Translations under genes and position numbers: made by a program
Notes under the pieces: model-generated
What the model saw: only the letters and a program-made list of their open reading frames with translations
What the model was told of the DNA's origin: nothing
Databases searched by the model: none
Assembly (NCBI GenBank): GCA_964599695.1
Contig: CAZRGP010000007.1
Location: 1 to 64,000, forward strand
Reading direction: 5' to 3'
Length of the DNA stretch: 64,000 nt
From: RUG11783 sp964599695
GTDB taxonomy: Bacteria > Bacillota > Clostridia > Oscillospirales > Ruminococcaceae
Part shown: positions 1-8,019 of the stretch, in pieces
Layout of the letters: each line of letters begins with the position of its first letter
How positions within the stretch are numbered: the stretch's first letter is position 1

Positions 1-54
1 CCGAACGGCATGTACGGTGGTGTGAGAGGGGCTACAGGTTAGCCCCTACTCGAT
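1..54 (+). mobile_element. 3' end of a group II intron (domain V 3' half and domain VI)
   Basis: Bases 1-23 resemble the 3' strand of a bacterial group II intron domain V. Bases 24-51 fold as domain VI: GAG (24-26) pairs with CTC (49-51), and AGGGGCTA (27-34) pairs with TAGCCCCT (40-47) around a 5-nt loop. A single unpaired A at 48 lies 7 nt before the apparent 3' end (GAT, 52-54), which is the expected place for the branch-point adenosine. The CTACTCGAT ending is typical of clostridial introns. The rest of the intron, including any reverse transcriptase gene, lies outside the window. The subclass cannot be decided. Confidence 0.8.
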
Positions 55-110
55 TCATCTTTTCTTGTGTGTGATATACTCATTTTCAGTTGTAAAAAGG
101 AGAAACGATC

Positions 111-1499
111 ATGCTTAATCAAAAACAACTGGAGAGATATCTCAGTTTCTGCATGAACTCTGAAGCGGATTTCGCTGAGATCTACGAGGAGGTCGAAAGC
201 AACGAGACGATATCTTCTCTGAACGGAAAGATGGAGGATGTGAACAATGTCCTCATACAGGGGATCGGTGTGAGACTGTACAAAGGTCTGCAGTCGGTGT
301 ACGCCTATTCCAACGAGACGGACGAAGGTGCGGTGATGCCGCTTCTTGAAGAGCTTGTGGATGCCTTCGGAAAAAACGAAAAAGGCGCGAAAGTCACCCT
401 CAGTGAGGTCACTTACGAGAACCGGCATCCCGTGAAGATCGATTTTGAAGAGGTCTCCCTTGAGGATAAATTCGATCTTCTCAAGAGAGCGAATGACGCA
501 GCCTTTGAAACGGATCCACGGATCGTCAAGGTGCAGGGGAAACTGCTGAACGTCAAGCAGAAGGTGCAGATCGCGAACAGCGACGGAAAACTGATCGGAG
601 ACACCAGAGTCCGCACAAGGATCATGGTGGAAGCATTCAGCCAGGAGGGAACCAATTTCCAGAGCGGTGCGGATCGCCCCGGCGCCGGCAAGGGCCTTGA
701 GTTTTATGAAGAAGTCACTCCGGAAGAAGCCGGACGGGAAGCTGCGCGTGTTGCGCTAGTGAACCTTCAGGCCAAAGACTGCCCTTCCGGAAAGATGCCG
801 GTCGTTATCGACAACGGATTCGGCGGAGTGATCTTCCACGAGGCCTGCGGCCATGCGCTTGAGGCGACTTCCGTGGCAAAGAACATGAGCGTATTCTGCG
901 GGAAACTCGGACAGCAGATCGCGTCGACCTGTGTCAGTGCAGTAGATGACGGGACCATACCCAACGCCTGGGGGTCCCAGAATATTGATGACGAGGGCAA
1001 TTTCCAGAAGAGACGCGTCCTCATCGAGAACGGAATACTGAAATCCTATATGATCGATACGCTCAACGGAAGAAGAATGGGAATGGAATCCACATCCAGT
1101 TCCCGCAGGCAGACTTATCAGTTTGAGCCCACATCACGCATGTCCAATACTTTCATCCTTCCCGGTGAATCGGAGTTTGAGGAGCTGTTTGAAGGAATCG
1201 AGAAGGGACTCTATGCCAAAAAGATGGGCGGGGGAAGCGTGAACCCGCAGACAGGTGAATTCAACTTTGCTGTTCTGGAGGGGTATATGATCGAGAACGG
1301 GAAGATCACTTATCCCGTCCGTGGCGCTGCTCTGATCGGAAACGGAAAAGACATTCTCTGGAATATCGACAAAGTCGGAAAGAATATGACCACGGGGCAG
1401 GGCATGTGCGGATCGTCCAGCGGATCGATCCCGACTGATGTAGGTCAGCCCCCGATCAGGGTGACATCCATCACAGTAGGAGGTACTGCTCATGACTAA
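111..1499 (+). CDS. tldD: TldD-type metalloprotease subunit
   Basis: This is the TldD half of the TldD/TldE (PmbA) cytoplasmic metalloprotease, a heterodimer known to degrade unfolded or leader-containing peptides. The 462 residues are close to the usual family length. The zinc motif HExxxH is visible as H243-E-A-C-G-H248, in the context GGVIFHEACGHALEA, and is the mark of TldD rather than TldE. The C-terminal part has the usual glycine-rich segment (GQGMCGSSSGSIP). The start follows an AAAAGGAGAAACGATC ribosome binding site. The stop overlaps the next gene, tldE, by 8 nt, so the two are translationally coupled. The gene starts only 56 bp after the intron end, so its promoter is either in that short stretch (a possible TATACT at 75-80) or upstream. 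Confidence 0.9.
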   Translation: MLNQKQLERYLSFCMNSEADFAEIYEEVESNETISSLNGKMEDVNNVLIQGIGVRLYKGLQSVYAYSNETDEGAVMPLLEELVDAFGKNEKGAKVTLSEVTYENRHPVKIDFEEVSLEDKFDLLKRANDAAFETDPRIVKVQGKLLNVKQKVQIANSDGKLIGDTRVRTRIMVEAFSQEGTNFQSGADRPGAGKGLEFYEEVTPEEAGREAARVALVNLQAKDCPSGKMPVVIDNGFGGVIFHEACGHALEATSVAKNMSVFCGKLGQQIASTCVSAVDDGTIPNAWGSQNIDDEGNFQKRRVLIENGILKSYMIDTLNGRRMGMESTSSSRRQTYQFEPTSRMSNTFILPGESEFEELFEGIEKGLYAKKMGGGSVNPQTGEFNFAVLEGYMIENGKITYPVRGAALIGNGKDILWNIDKVGKNMTTGQGMCGSSSGSIPTDVGQPPIRVTSITVGGTAHD

Positions 1500-2814
1500 T
1501 CAGAAATGGATCGCGTATGCCCTTGAGCAGGGCTTTGAGGCCTTTGAGGTCTATCAGCTCCTTGAACAGAACAAATCCGTCTCCTGGTTCTCAGGGCAGG
1601 TGGACTCCTTTGTCACGAGCCGCGTACTGGGTACGTCCCTGCGCGGGATCATCGGCGGAAAGATGGCGAACTACAGCCTGGAAGATCCGTCGGATGACAA
1701 CATGGAAGTGATCTCCGGCATGATCGATCAGGCCAATGCCATTACCTCAGAAGAGGAATCGGTCATCCGGTTCCCGCAGGAGACAGAGACGGTATTGTCC
1801 TCCAAAAAATGGGTCCGTCCTTCGAATGAGCAGATCCGCGAACTGATGAAGTCCCTGGAGGAGAAGGCCTACGCTTATGATCCCAGGATCGTCCAGGTCT
1901 CCGGTGTGAGCTGGGACGAAGTGAAGACCGTCCGCAGGATCGAGAACTCCAGAGGAGTGCGCGTGGAGGACGGCGAATATGCCCAGGCTCTCTTTGAGGG
2001 TGTTGCAGCATCAGAGAATGGGCAGGTGAAGACGGGCTATAAGCTGGAAGTGATCGAAGATATCGCTCAGTTTGATCAGGACGAGTTTGTGGAAAAACTG
2101 TGCGGGGACGCGGTCAAACAGCTCGGAGCTACCAGCCTTCCCAGCGGCCAGTACCCGGTCATCATCGAGCGCGGCGCCATGACCTCGCTGTTCCAGGCGT
2201 TCACCGGTCTTTTCTCCGGCGACCTGATCTCAAAGGGGATCTCCCCGCTGAAGGACAAACTGGAACAGAAGATCTTTTCGGATGTGATCACGGTCGTGGA
2301 TGATCCCCGGCTGTGCGACGCGGTGAGCCTCGCGAATTATGATGACGAAGGATGCCCCACCATGACAAAGACCCTGGTGGACGGCGGAGTGTTCAAAGTC
2401 ATCGCCCATGACTCCAAGAGCGCCAGAAAAATGGGCACGGAGAGCACCGGAAACGGTTTCCGCGCCTCCTATACTTCACCGGTCAATGTGGCTCTCAAGA
2501 ATTGTTATATCGTTCCGGGTGAGAGATCTCTGGATGAGATGTGCGCGGCAATGGGAGAAGGCCTTGTCGTCACCTCCCTGCAGGGGCTGCATGCGGGAAT
2601 TGACTTTGTCACGACGAATTTCTCCCTTCAGTGTTCCGGCTATTGGGTGAAAGACGGAAAAAGGGATCACAGCGTGTCCCTGATCACCATCGCCGCCAAT
2701 TTCCTCGATCTCATGAAGAGCGCGGAAGAGGTGGGAAATGATCTGAAATGGAGCATAGGTAATGTGGCTTGTCCGAGTGTGCGGTTCACTTCCTGCGCGA
2801 TCTCGGGGGAATAA
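1492..2814 (+). CDS. tldE: TldE/PmbA-type subunit of the TldD-TldE protease
   Basis: This 440-residue protein belongs to the PmbA/TldE branch of the family: it has the same overall fold as its upstream neighbour but no HExxxH zinc motif. In characterised systems TldE is the non-catalytic partner that forms the chamber with TldD. Recognisable family segments include the central VIIERGAMTSLFQAFTGLFSG and the later TESTGNGFRASYTSPVN. The ATG lies inside the last codons of tldD (8-nt overlap), as is usual for pairs made in equal amounts. The following ArsC-like gene starts 2 nt after the stop, so all three probably form one operon. The natural substrate cannot be read from the sequence; no microcin or RiPP precursor is visible nearby. 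Confidence 0.88.
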   Translation: MTNQKWIAYALEQGFEAFEVYQLLEQNKSVSWFSGQVDSFVTSRVLGTSLRGIIGGKMANYSLEDPSDDNMEVISGMIDQANAITSEEESVIRFPQETETVLSSKKWVRPSNEQIRELMKSLEEKAYAYDPRIVQVSGVSWDEVKTVRRIENSRGVRVEDGEYAQALFEGVAASENGQVKTGYKLEVIEDIAQFDQDEFVEKLCGDAVKQLGATSLPSGQYPVIIERGAMTSLFQAFTGLFSGDLISKGISPLKDKLEQKIFSDVITVVDDPRLCDAVSLANYDDEGCPTMTKTLVDGGVFKVIAHDSKSARKMGTESTGNGFRASYTSPVNVALKNCYIVPGERSLDEMCAAMGEGLVVTSLQGLHAGIDFVTTNFSLQCSGYWVKDGKRDHSVSLITIAANFLDLMKSAEEVGNDLKWSIGNVACPSVRFTSCAISGE

Positions 2815-2816
2815 CT

Positions 2817-3179
2817 ATGGAAGAATATCTTTTTATCTGTTATGAGAAATGCGGTACCTGCAGGAAAGCAAAAGCATTTCTGGACGGGCACAACATAAAC
2901 TACAAAGTCAGAAGTATCAAGGATGACCTCCCCACAAGGGAGGAACTCTCCCGTTGGCAGAAGGCGAGCGGTATTCCTTTGAAGAAGTTCTTCAACACGA
3001 GCGGACTGCTGTACAAATCTCTGCAGCTCAAGGATAAGCTTCCCCAAATGACCGAGGATGAGATGCTTGATCTCCTTTCCGGCGATGGAATGCTGGTAAA
3101 GCGGCCGATCCTTGTTGGAGAGGGCACCGTACTCGTAGGGTTCAGGGAAGAAGAATACAGTGGTCTTTCCGGACAGTAA
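2817..3179 (+). CDS. ArsC/Spx-family thioredoxin-fold protein
   Basis: The 120-residue protein has the ArsC/Spx-type thioredoxin fold, with an N-terminal CxxC (C12-G-T-C15) in YEKCGTCRKAKAFL and the C-terminal family signature KRPILVGEGTVLVGF. The proline of KRP is the usual cis-proline region. Members are arsenate reductases, Spx-type RNA polymerase partners, or uncharacterised YfgD-like reductases. No arsenic resistance gene is close by, so an arsenate role is not supported. I chose the ATG at 2817 because GGGGGA lies just upstream and the protein then begins directly with the first beta strand. The spacing to tldE is 2 nt, so it is probably the last gene of that operon, before the terminator at 3204-3246. 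Confidence 0.8.
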   Translation: MEEYLFICYEKCGTCRKAKAFLDGHNINYKVRSIKDDLPTREELSRWQKASGIPLKKFFNTSGLLYKSLQLKDKLPQMTEDEMLDLLSGDGMLVKRPILVGEGTVLVGFREEEYSGLSGQ

Positions 3180-3203
3180 TATCGTTTTTAACAAAGAAAC
3201 AGA

Positions 3204-3246
3204 AATGACTCCTCTGCCATCTGACGATGGGAGGAGTCATTCCTGT
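3204..3246. terminator. Bidirectional terminator
   Basis: An 11-bp perfect stem pairs AATGACTCCTC (3204-3214) with GAGGAGTCATT (3231-3241), flanked by further AAACAG/CTGTTT complementarity. The minus-strand side is followed by a T-rich run, so it can end both the tldDE-arsC transcript and the converging chromate transporter transcript. Confidence 0.8.
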
Positions 3247-3277
3247 TTCAGGAGGTATTGGGTGTTTGTTTTCGGAA

Positions 3278-3844
3278 TCAGTAGAACATCTTCCCCAGAT
3301 AAGTAACCACAACTTCCAGAGTGCCGCAGACGATCATCACCAGAAGTGGGCTGACCTGCCACTTGCAGATGACTATGAAGGCAGCCGCAGTCATGAAAAG
3401 AAGCAGATAGTCGATCTGAAAGGAGATCCCGTTCATAAGGAAGATCGTTCCGGCCATCCTGAGGATAGTGACGAGGATCAGGCCTACCGCCATGCATCGG
3501 ACTGCGAAAAGCACTTCGTTGATAATATCCAGTTTGCGGTATTTGTGAAGCAGAAATATCAATAACATAGTGATCACACACGCGGGGGCAATGCTGCCGA
3601 GGGATGCGGCGAGCGCTCCGGGGATCCCCGCGATGCGGGAACCGACGAACGTGGCGCTGTTGATCAGGATGGGACCGGGAGTCAGTTCATCCAGGGCCAG
3701 AAGATTCCCGAATTCCTCATAGGAAAGCCATCCCTGCACTTCTACCACCTCGCGCTGTACGATGGGAATGGAGGCGTGGCCGCCGCCGAAGGAGATCGCG
3801 CCGATGCGGGCGAAGCCGAAAAACAGTTGAAGAAGAGTATTCAT
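3278..3844 (-). CDS. Chromate transporter family protein, second half of a split pair
   Basis: This 188-residue membrane protein of the CHR family (short-chain type) opens with LLQLFFGFARIGAISFGGGHASIPIVQREVV, the classical N-terminal signature with the FGGG motif, followed by LDELTPGPILINSATFVG, the family's PGP segment. About six hydrophobic segments are visible. Short CHR proteins work as pairs of unlike halves with opposite topology; the partner is the next gene upstream, whose stop overlaps this ATG by 4 nt. Known members move chromate out of the cell, but many gut anaerobes carry the family with no tested substrate, so the substrate is unknown. The bidirectional terminator lies just downstream. 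Confidence 0.85.
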   Translation of the reverse strand: MNTLLQLFFGFARIGAISFGGGHASIPIVQREVVEVQGWLSYEEFGNLLALDELTPGPILINSATFVGSRIAGIPGALAASLGSIAPACVITMLLIFLLHKYRKLDIINEVLFAVRCMAVGLILVTILRMAGTIFLMNGISFQIDYLLLFMTAAAFIVICKWQVSPLLVMIVCGTLEVVVTYLGKMFY

Positions 3845-4407
3845 CTGCCTGCCTTCTCCTTTCTGAGCTTGATGATGTAGGCCGCGCATCCGATCAGGAT
3901 GCAGCCGATGACCAGCAGGATCGAAGAGAGATCCGTAAGAAGCGAATACGCCATGGCAATGGCCATGATGGCCAGGGGATAGATCTTTTGTTCTTTCGTA
4001 GCGTTCCTGAACAGACCGAGGACAAGGTTGGCGAGCATCGCGATCACCCCGGCCTGCATTCCATGGAGAAATACCTCGATCCAGGGGTTTCCGACGATCG
4101 CGCTGTAGAAAGCGGTGACCAGAAGCATGATCACCAGGGGCGGGATCGCACACCCGATGACGGCTGCGGCGGCTCCCCAGATGCCTGCAACGTGATACCC
4201 GACCATCATGGACATATTGATGGCGATGGAGCCGGGAGCTCCCTGCACCAGGGCGATATAGTCCTCCATTTCTTCTTCCGTGATCCAGTGGTGCTTTCCG
4301 ACAAAGTTTCGAACGACGACGCTCAGAATGGCGTAACCAGAATTGGCAGTGCTGCTGATCACCATCATGGTAGAGAACAGTATCCAGCACTTTTTCAGTT
4401 TACTCAA
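3841..4407 (-). CDS. Chromate transporter family protein, first half of a split pair
   Basis: The second short CHR protein, also 188 residues, is related to its downstream partner (LVQGAPGSIAINMSMMVGYHVAG corresponds to the PGP segment) but lacks the FGGG motif, having NSGYAIL in its place. I used the TTG start because the family's N-terminal helix (WILFSTMMVISSTANSGYAIL) would be cut by the next in-frame ATG. GGAAGGAAAT lies upstream as the ribosome binding site. The pair is divergent from the LysR gene at 4699, which is the probable regulator. The 4-nt overlap with the next gene indicates coupled translation. Confidence 0.8.
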   Translation of the reverse strand: MSKLKKCWILFSTMMVISSTANSGYAILSVVVRNFVGKHHWITEEEMEDYIALVQGAPGSIAINMSMMVGYHVAGIWGAAAAVIGCAIPPLVIMLLVTAFYSAIVGNPWIEVFLHGMQAGVIAMLANLVLGLFRNATKEQKIYPLAIMAIAMAYSLLTDLSSILLVIGCILIGCAAYIIKLRKEKAGR

Positions 4408-4547
4408 TTGATCCTATTTCCTTCCTTGCTGATTTTGGGCTGCGAAACCCTGTTTGATCAGGATGTGATTCCTGCTGTATTGACCCTGACAGGAGTACTG
4501 TGCACTGCACAGATGACGATAGGAACTGCGGGTCAGAAAAGAACGTT

Positions 4548-4605
4548 AAGCGCCGAACTGTTCCCGTGCGGAGGGAGTTCTACCCGAAGAAACAGTAAGG
4601 CGCTT
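4548..4605. other. Long imperfect hairpin in the chr-lysR intergenic region
   Basis: AAGCGCC (4548-4554) pairs with GGCGCTT (4599-4605), and inside it ACTGTT (4557-4562) pairs with AACAGT (4591-4596). A small TCCC/GGGA stem (4563-4566, 4573-4576) fills the apex. Just upstream lies a 15-bp palindrome, CTGTGCACTGCACAG (4498-4512). There is no T-run, so this is not an ordinary terminator. It could be a 5'-leader structure of the minus-strand transporter mRNA. I do not recognise a riboswitch class. Confidence 0.45.
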
Positions 4606-4638
4606 CACTCATGCATATTGATTTTAAAGCAGATTAAC

Positions 4639-4687
4639 TTATAATTAAATTATAAATAGCGAATGAATATTATAAAATCTATTTATA
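4639..4687. promoter_or_regulatory. Candidate LysR operator (two inverted repeats)
   Basis: TTATAATTAAATTATAA (4639-4655) is a perfect 17-bp palindrome around a central A. Directly after it TATAAATAG (4651-4659) is repeated inverted as CTATTTATA (4679-4687), ending at the lysR ribosome binding site. AT-rich dyads of this size between a LysR gene and its divergent target are the usual binding and autoregulation site. Which gene it controls is inferred from position only. Confidence 0.55.
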
Positions 4688-4698
4688 GGAGATCGATC

Positions 4699-5562
4699 AT
4701 GACTTTGAGACATTTTCAGATCTTTCAGGCGGTGTGCGATACTGGCACAGCCACGGGCGCATCGGAACGCCTGAATATCAGCCAGCCTGCAGTCAGCATC
4801 GCGATCAAGGAACTGGAAGTTTTTTACAGCACGAAGCTTTTTGAAAGGGTGGGGAGGAAACTGCAGCTTACGGAAAGCGGAAAAGTTCTGCGCGGTCACG
4901 TGAACAATGTGCTTGAACAGTTTGATGAAACGACAGCGGTGATGAAGGATCAGATCGGGCAGACAAAGGTTCGGCTCGGTAGCAATACCAGCGCAGCGGA
5001 GACGAAGCTTCCTTCCCTGATCGACTCGCTGAAGGAATCGATTCCGGATGTGCGGCTTACTGTCAATGTGGACAACACAGAGGCGGTCCTGGAGAAACTG
5101 CTGCGAAATGAGATTGACTTCGCACTGATCAATGAACAGACGAACAACGATCAGCTTGTAGCCATCCCAATGTACAGGGAGGAGATCCGGATCTACTGTT
5201 TGCCTTCTCTTTACGACAAGGATACGATCACTTTTGAAGAGCTCAGAAAGATGCCTCTGATGCTACGCGAAAAAGGAAGCTTTGTGCGTGAGACGATCTG
5301 CTATGCAGCGGAAAGGTACAGTTCTCACCTGAAACCGGTGGTGGAGAGTACCAGTACCCTCAGCCTGATCACATTGGCCAAAAGAGGGATGGGGTTTGTT
5401 TTTCTTCCTTACCGCTTTGAAAAGCAGTACGACATGAGTGGCCTGCGGTCGGTATCCATCGACAACGAGTCTTTCAGTTCGGACTATTATTTTGTCTACC
5501 ACAGAAACAAGTACCTTACGAACACGATGAAACAGGTTCTGGACTATATTCAGAAAATGTGA
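4699..5562 (+). CDS. LysR-family transcriptional regulator
   Basis: This 287-residue LysR-type regulator has an N-terminal winged helix-turn-helix (MTLRHFQIFQAVCDTGTATGASERLNISQPAVSIAIKELE) and a periplasmic-binding-protein-like effector domain with the two-lobe pattern (VRLGSNTSAAETKLPSLI, later GMGFVFLPYRFEKQY). I chose the ATG at 4699, preceded by AGGAGATCGATC, over an upstream in-frame ATG at 4663: the upstream codon has no ribosome binding site and adds residues not found in the family. It is divergent from the split chromate-type transporter, which is the likely target. The effector is unknown. A strong terminator follows the stop codon. Confidence 0.88.
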   Translation: MTLRHFQIFQAVCDTGTATGASERLNISQPAVSIAIKELEVFYSTKLFERVGRKLQLTESGKVLRGHVNNVLEQFDETTAVMKDQIGQTKVRLGSNTSAAETKLPSLIDSLKESIPDVRLTVNVDNTEAVLEKLLRNEIDFALINEQTNNDQLVAIPMYREEIRIYCLPSLYDKDTITFEELRKMPLMLREKGSFVRETICYAAERYSSHLKPVVESTSTLSLITLAKRGMGFVFLPYRFEKQYDMSGLRSVSIDNESFSSDYYFVYHRNKYLTNTMKQVLDYIQKM

Positions 5563-5566
5563 ACAA

Positions 5567-5594
5567 AAAGACGACCGCTTCGGCGATCGTCTTT
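5567..5594. terminator. Bidirectional terminator after lysR
   Basis: AAAGACGA (5567-5574) pairs with TCGTCTTT (5587-5594), closed by CGC-TTCG-GCG, a stable tetraloop. It sits between lysR and the converging sugar kinase gene and can serve both. Confidence 0.8.
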
Positions 5595-5612
5595 CCGGTA
5601 TGTGGTCCGTAA

Positions 5613-6923
5613 TTATTTCTGTTTTCCGGACAGGGTGAACAAGGCTGCGCCTCCTGCCGCTTCTTCATCTGCTCCGAGAAGCGTGAGAGGAAGCTGAAAG
5701 GTGTCAGAGATCAGGGATTGAAGTACTTTGTTCCTGCGAACCGCGTTCCCCGACGCCACGACAGCTGAGGAGGGAACAGGCAGGTTCAGGTATCTCTCGT
5801 ATAATTCATCCACGATCCCCTGAAGCGTCGCCAGAATGATCCCCTGCGGGGTGTATGTCATTTCCGTCAGTCCGGATATGGAACCGGTCTCGGAACTGTC
5901 CTCTCTGGTGCCTGCGAATGTTGTCCTGATCCTGGGCAGGGGTGCCGACGATTCCAGCGCCTGCCTTGCAAGGCGGTTCAATGTATCGTATTGATCCTCT
6001 TCCTTACCGGTGGATTCTTTTACATAGGCACGGAAGAACTCTTCCAGCATGGCGTAGGCTTTTCCGCCGCAGAGAGCGGACCCCGCAAGAAGATATTTGC
6101 CGCCGAAGAAAGGGCGAAGTTCCAGAAGTTTTCCCTCGACTGGATCATCTACGACCCGGGATATCTGACTTCCTGTTCCGATATTGACGAGGCAGGCGTC
6201 ATCCACGCCGTTGAGGGAGTAGAGGACACTGGCCTGATTGTCCCCGATCGCCTGAAAGACCGGGATCTCCTTGTAGGAGCCGACAGCGCGGGGGTCGGAA
6301 ACGACATTGGGAAGAAGCGCGAGATCCATATCCAGTTTTTTCAGGGCTTCGGTGTCAAAACTGTCTTCGCTCAGCAAATAGAACCCGAGACTGGCGGCAT
6401 TGGTCGGATGGATCATATCCGGACATACCCCGCTGAGACGGGCGGAGACATAATCCATTGCAGTGCATAGTTTTACGGCACCTTCAGGCACCTTGTCTTC
6501 ACTTTAGAGAACATAGTGGGTTCCAAGGCCATATCCCGGGCTGATGGAATACCCTGTCTTCTCCCTGATCTCTTCCGCATATGTCTTTCCGCTTGAGGCA
6601 GTGGAGAGGATGCGGTTGTCCTGCCAGGTGTAGAGAGGGGACAGCGCTTTTCCGGATCCGTCCACGTAGAGAATGCCGTGCATCTGCCCCGTGAGGCCGA
6701 TGTTTCCGACGGGGAAGAATCTTCCGAGGGCATCTTCCAGGAGAGCGACTGCAATTTCATACAGTTTTTCCGGGTCCTGTTCACGGAAAAAACTCTCATC
6801 CGAAGGGATGAACGCACCGTGATTCCGGGAATTCGTGTAAACGGTCTTCCCGGTGGCATTGTTCACTACCGCAGCACTTACCGAGGTCGTTCCGATATCA
6901 AGACCGATCGAATATTTGCTCAT
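5613..6923 (-). pseudogene. FGGY-family sugar kinase (sedoheptulokinase-like) with an in-frame stop
   Basis: Two pieces in the same reading frame make one FGGY carbohydrate kinase of about 436 codons. The N-terminal piece (6923 to 6504) has the ATP/substrate motifs GLDIGTTSVSAAVV, GLTGQMHGILYVD and YTWQDNR, and ends at a TAA at 6504-6506. The same frame then continues for the whole C-terminal domain to 5613, with NIGTGSQISRVV and ASGNAVRRNKVLQ. The length between GTHY and VPEGAVKL fits intact relatives, so this looks like a single nonsense substitution, not a frameshift. The GTG at 6489-6491 cannot rescue a full kinase. The motif set is nearest to sedoheptulokinases and xylulokinases. It could be a recent pseudogene, a strain variant or a base error. 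Confidence 0.75.
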
Positions 6924-6967
6924 TTTGTCACCTCAAGCATTATCTTTCGAGTTTAATATATCATATC

Positions 6968-6984
6968 TTGGGAAGTCATCCCAA
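6968..6984. promoter_or_regulatory. Inverted repeat between the divergent kinase and hydrolase genes
   Basis: TTGGGA (6968-6973) and TCCCAA (6979-6984) form a perfect dyad with 5-nt spacing. It lies upstream of the promoter of the hydrolase gene and upstream of the kinase start, so it may be an operator or a small hairpin. No regulator gene is adjacent. Confidence 0.35.
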
Positions 6985-6993
6985 ACCCTCTTG

Positions 6994-7022
6994 TTGTGCT
7001 GTACAGTCAATTCCGATATAAT
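6994..7022 (+). promoter_or_regulatory. Probable sigma-A promoter of the hydrolase gene
   Basis: TATAAT at 7017-7022 is a perfect -10 element. A weak -35, TTGTGC, lies 17 bp upstream at 6994-6999. The predicted start leaves about 40 nt of leader before the AGGAGG at 7057-7062. Confidence 0.55.
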
Positions 7023-7068
7023 TCAGTTGGAAAGCACGTTATTACAAGATGATATTAGGAGGCCTACC

Positions 7069-8004
7069 ATGGCGGTTGTTCGGGAAGAATGTCTATTTGA
7101 TTCGACCTATTCGGATAAAAAACTGCATCTTGTGCTATGGAAAGATGATGTGGCGGCACCGAAGGGCATCGTGCAGATCTCACACGGAATGTGTGAATAC
7201 GTTCTCAGATATGAAGAGATGGCAGAAGCGCTGGTCGCTGCCGGCTATGTTGTTTGCGGAAATGACCATCTGGGTCACGGACAGACCGCTTCCAACAAGG
7301 AAGAGCTTGGATTTATGGCGGAGAACAACGGATACCGCTATATGGTGAAGGATCTTCGCAAGGTCTCGGACTGGATCAAGGAACAGTATCCCGGGATCCC
7401 GCTCGTGCTGTATGGCCACTCCATGGGTTCCTTCTTGGCAAGACTGTACGCTTCTACCTATAAAGACGGAGTAGCTGCCTATGTGTTCTCCGGAACCGGC
7501 GGTCCGAACCCCGCCACCGGCGTGGCGATGACTCTGATCAATCTGATCTCCAAGTTCAAAGGGGAACACCACAGAAGCCCCTTCCTAACCAAAATGGCAT
7601 TCGGATCCTACACAAAGCAGATCCCTGACGCAAAAACAGGGTATGAGTGGGTGACGAAGGATCCGGAGAAGTTTGACGCATATGTCCATGACCCGTTCTG
7701 TATGTATCTGTTCACGCTGTCCGGATACCGTGATCTGATGTCTGCTCTTGGAGCGGTTTCGCAGAAGGACTGGGCTTCCAAACTCAATAAGGAACTCCCG
7801 TACCTGCTGGTTTCCGGCCAGGAGGACCCGGTCGGTGATTACGGCAAGGGAGTGCAGACCGTCTATGACCGGATGAAGGCGGCCGGATGCTCCAGAGCGG
7901 AGATCCGTCTGATCCCCGGGATGAGACATGAACCTCACAATGAAGTGAACCGGAAGGAGTTTTATAAAGACACGATCGCGTGGCTGGATGCAGCGATCGG
8001 ATAA
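7069..8004 (+). CDS. Alpha/beta hydrolase, lysophospholipase/monoacylglycerol lipase type
   Basis: This 311-residue serine hydrolase of the Hydrolase_4 group has the nucleophile elbow GHSMGS with S118, the early oxyanion segment ISHGMCEYVLRYEEMA, and the motif GNDHLGHGQT typical of monoglyceride lipase-like enzymes. The catalytic acid and histidine are probably the D in GQEDPVGDYG and the H in PGMRHEPHNE. No signal peptide is visible, so it acts in the cytoplasm. It probably hydrolyses lysophospholipids or acylglycerols, but the substrate is not proven. I chose the ATG at 7069, which has a good AGGAGG upstream; a longer open frame upstream has no ribosome binding site. The ABC-F gene follows after 15 nt. 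Confidence 0.82.
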   Translation: MAVVREECLFDSTYSDKKLHLVLWKDDVAAPKGIVQISHGMCEYVLRYEEMAEALVAAGYVVCGNDHLGHGQTASNKEELGFMAENNGYRYMVKDLRKVSDWIKEQYPGIPLVLYGHSMGSFLARLYASTYKDGVAAYVFSGTGGPNPATGVAMTLINLISKFKGEHHRSPFLTKMAFGSYTKQIPDAKTGYEWVTKDPEKFDAYVHDPFCMYLFTLSGYRDLMSALGAVSQKDWASKLNKELPYLLVSGQEDPVGDYGKGVQTVYDRMKAAGCSRAEIRLIPGMRHEPHNEVNRKEFYKDTIAWLDAAIG

Positions 8005-8019
8005 GTCGTTTTTTGATCT

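Noticed and set aside
3988..4644. 218-residue open frame on the plus strand
   Set aside because: Antisense to a chromate transporter half; its sequence has no domain or hydrophobic pattern and no ribosome binding site.
6489..6491. GTG as a genuine start of a separate C-terminal kinase protein
   Set aside because: It has no ribosome binding site and begins in the middle of the FGGY fold; the frame and spacing show one interrupted gene.
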